A DNA stretch of 64,000 bases from Tachypleus tridentatus. Lineage: Eukaryota; Arthropoda; Merostomata; Xiphosura; Limulidae. Below, piece by piece: positions 62,493 through 64,000 of this stretch; the first letter of the stretch is position 1, and each line of letters starts with the position of its first letter. The position numbers and the translations under genes are program-made. The stretch covers positions 40,356,348-40,420,347 of the forward strand of contig NC_134825.1 in the NCBI RefSeq assembly GCF_004210375.1. The letters are read 5' to 3'. The notes below the pieces were generated by a model. The model did no database searches. It was not told the DNA's origin and saw nothing but the letters and a program-made list of their open reading frames with translations.

Positions 62493-64000
62493 AAAAAACT
62501 AAAATACAGGAAATTATTTTGTTAATCATTAATATAAATTACATTTTTTGTTTTAGTTATTGGACTTTTAATCAGATAAAGCAGTGAAACCTCTAAAATT
62601 GGTGCCTTTTTTTGAAAGATATCCAATATTTTTAAGAAATAATGAAAACATTTTAAAATTTTTTGTAGTTTTATGAATTATCCATTGAAATGAACTTCAC
62701 CACCAAATTTTAAAGGTAGATGGAACAGTAGGTAAACTTTCTTAGTGCTTGTTAAATCAGATTTTAAGTATTCAAGTTTGTTTTATATGTTACTGTATAT
62801 ATTACTTGCCACAGAAAAATATAATTTTACTGACAAATTAGAAGATCCTGTAGTATTCAGTTTGCATCTTTACTGAATTAAAAAAAATATTCTTCACATT
62901 TTTATATTAGAATCAAGTCAGTTGAAAAATGCTGTGTACAGTTCTTCCTTGTCTTTGATGACTGTTGTTTGCCAAACCAGTATTATTTTATATCTCAATG
63001 AATTATGCTAATTGACTTGGTAAAATGGTAGCATACAAATGTTTTCAAAGTAAAAACTTACCTGACATAATTGTAGTAAAGACATCTTTACCTAGTACTC
63101 TTAGCATCTAATTTATTTTCTCACATATTTATTTCTTTTGGGAATATAAGTACTTGGAACTGTGTCAAGCTAAAATATCCTTAAAATAAATTTGTATATA
63201 CCAAAGAGAGAAAACTAATTATGAGATTAAAGTAATTCAGCCATTGGGTATTTAATACTGGCTTTCAGGAAAAATGAAACCAGTTATTTTTTTTTGTTAA
63301 AACAAATTTAACACAATTTTATTGTTTTTCCAGAGGTAATGAGATTGTATTAGAGTTTGTTACGTGGGCCAGTTGTAGATCATGATTTAGTTAGATAGTG
63401 ATCAGAAGTCTTGAGTAACAAGATTGAAAAAATTTGCAGCAAAAGATATATTATTTATATATATGTTATAATTACTATCTGTTTTGTATACAGATGAAAA
63501 GATTTTACTTGGGTATCCATAAGTTAACTTATCCTCTATGAAATACAATAGTATTAACAACATATGAATTTTGAAATTCCTACTTCTGATGACTTTGTAT
63601 ACTTCAAAATGAGCTTGGTCTTGTAAAATTTATTTTTGCAATTATGTAATGTGACATTGATATGCACTACTAGTTATTTGATTTTTAGTATCTCTTATTT
63701 CTGACATTATGGTTCTTTACAAAATAATATCACCTCATGTTCTCTTTGTGAGGCTTACTTATGAGTAATACCAAACAAAATTTTTGAAAATTTCAGTATG
63801 TATATGGTAAACTGGATTAATTAAATTCCTGGTTACATAAGCATTCTCCAAATACTGACATCAACATTTTAAAATAAAATTACAATCTGACTTACAAATG
63901 TATGTATTAGCAACTTAGCTGTAACACGTTATTAGGAAGGTTAACAAATATAAAAAAGTTAAACAAACTGATCTTGCATTAGAAATATTACAAAAATGTT
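62493..64000 (+). other. Probable 3' UTR and downstream of zinc-finger gene
   Basis: AT-rich and nearly CpG-free, like the gene body. AATAAA at 63185-63190 and 63873-63878 are candidate poly(A) signals. No repeat or ORF recognised. Confidence 0.45.

Overview
This is a 64 kb piece of an animal nuclear genome. It shows multi-exon genes with GT-AG introns, dense tRNA-derived SINEs, and decayed mariner, hAT and LINE copies. The parvin and zinc-finger genes are bilaterian. The SINE families remind me of horseshoe-crab or other chelicerate genomes, but that placement is from memory and is low confidence.

Two protein-coding genes are supported, both on the + strand. (1) The 3' nine coding exons of a parvin (ILK-PINCH-parvin adhesion complex) run from 1956 to 10582. 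They encode 297 residues with every intron phase closing correctly; the N-terminal exon(s) lie to the left of the window. (2) A long C2H2 zinc-finger protein of unrecognised orthology (16 C2H2 fingers plus one C2HC-type motif) lies in a single large coding exon ending at 62492. Its real start is probably Met21 or Met23 of the long ORF, just behind a splice acceptor.

The roughly 47 kb between them holds no gene I can name. About 14-36 kb and 45-57 kb are packed with one dominant tRNA-like SINE family (27 copies or fragments listed across the window) and with copies of two further SINE types that share the same tail motif. Also present are an internally deleted mariner with intact ends (36762-37667), a dead ZBED-type hAT transposase (about 53535-55472), a LINE reverse-transcriptase relic (about 47566-48120), a degenerate minisatellite (about 30560-31030), palindromic foldback elements, and possible Penelope-like terminal sequences.

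The most useful large-scale signal is CpG content. CpG is depleted across parvin and across the zinc-finger gene, and repeats inside those regions have lost their CpGs to TpG/CpA. A third CpG-poor, SINE-poor block at about 41.1-45.4 kb has the same signature but no recognisable ORF, so it may be an undescribed transcription unit. I found no operon, CRISPR array, genuine tRNA gene or other clearly new multi-gene system.
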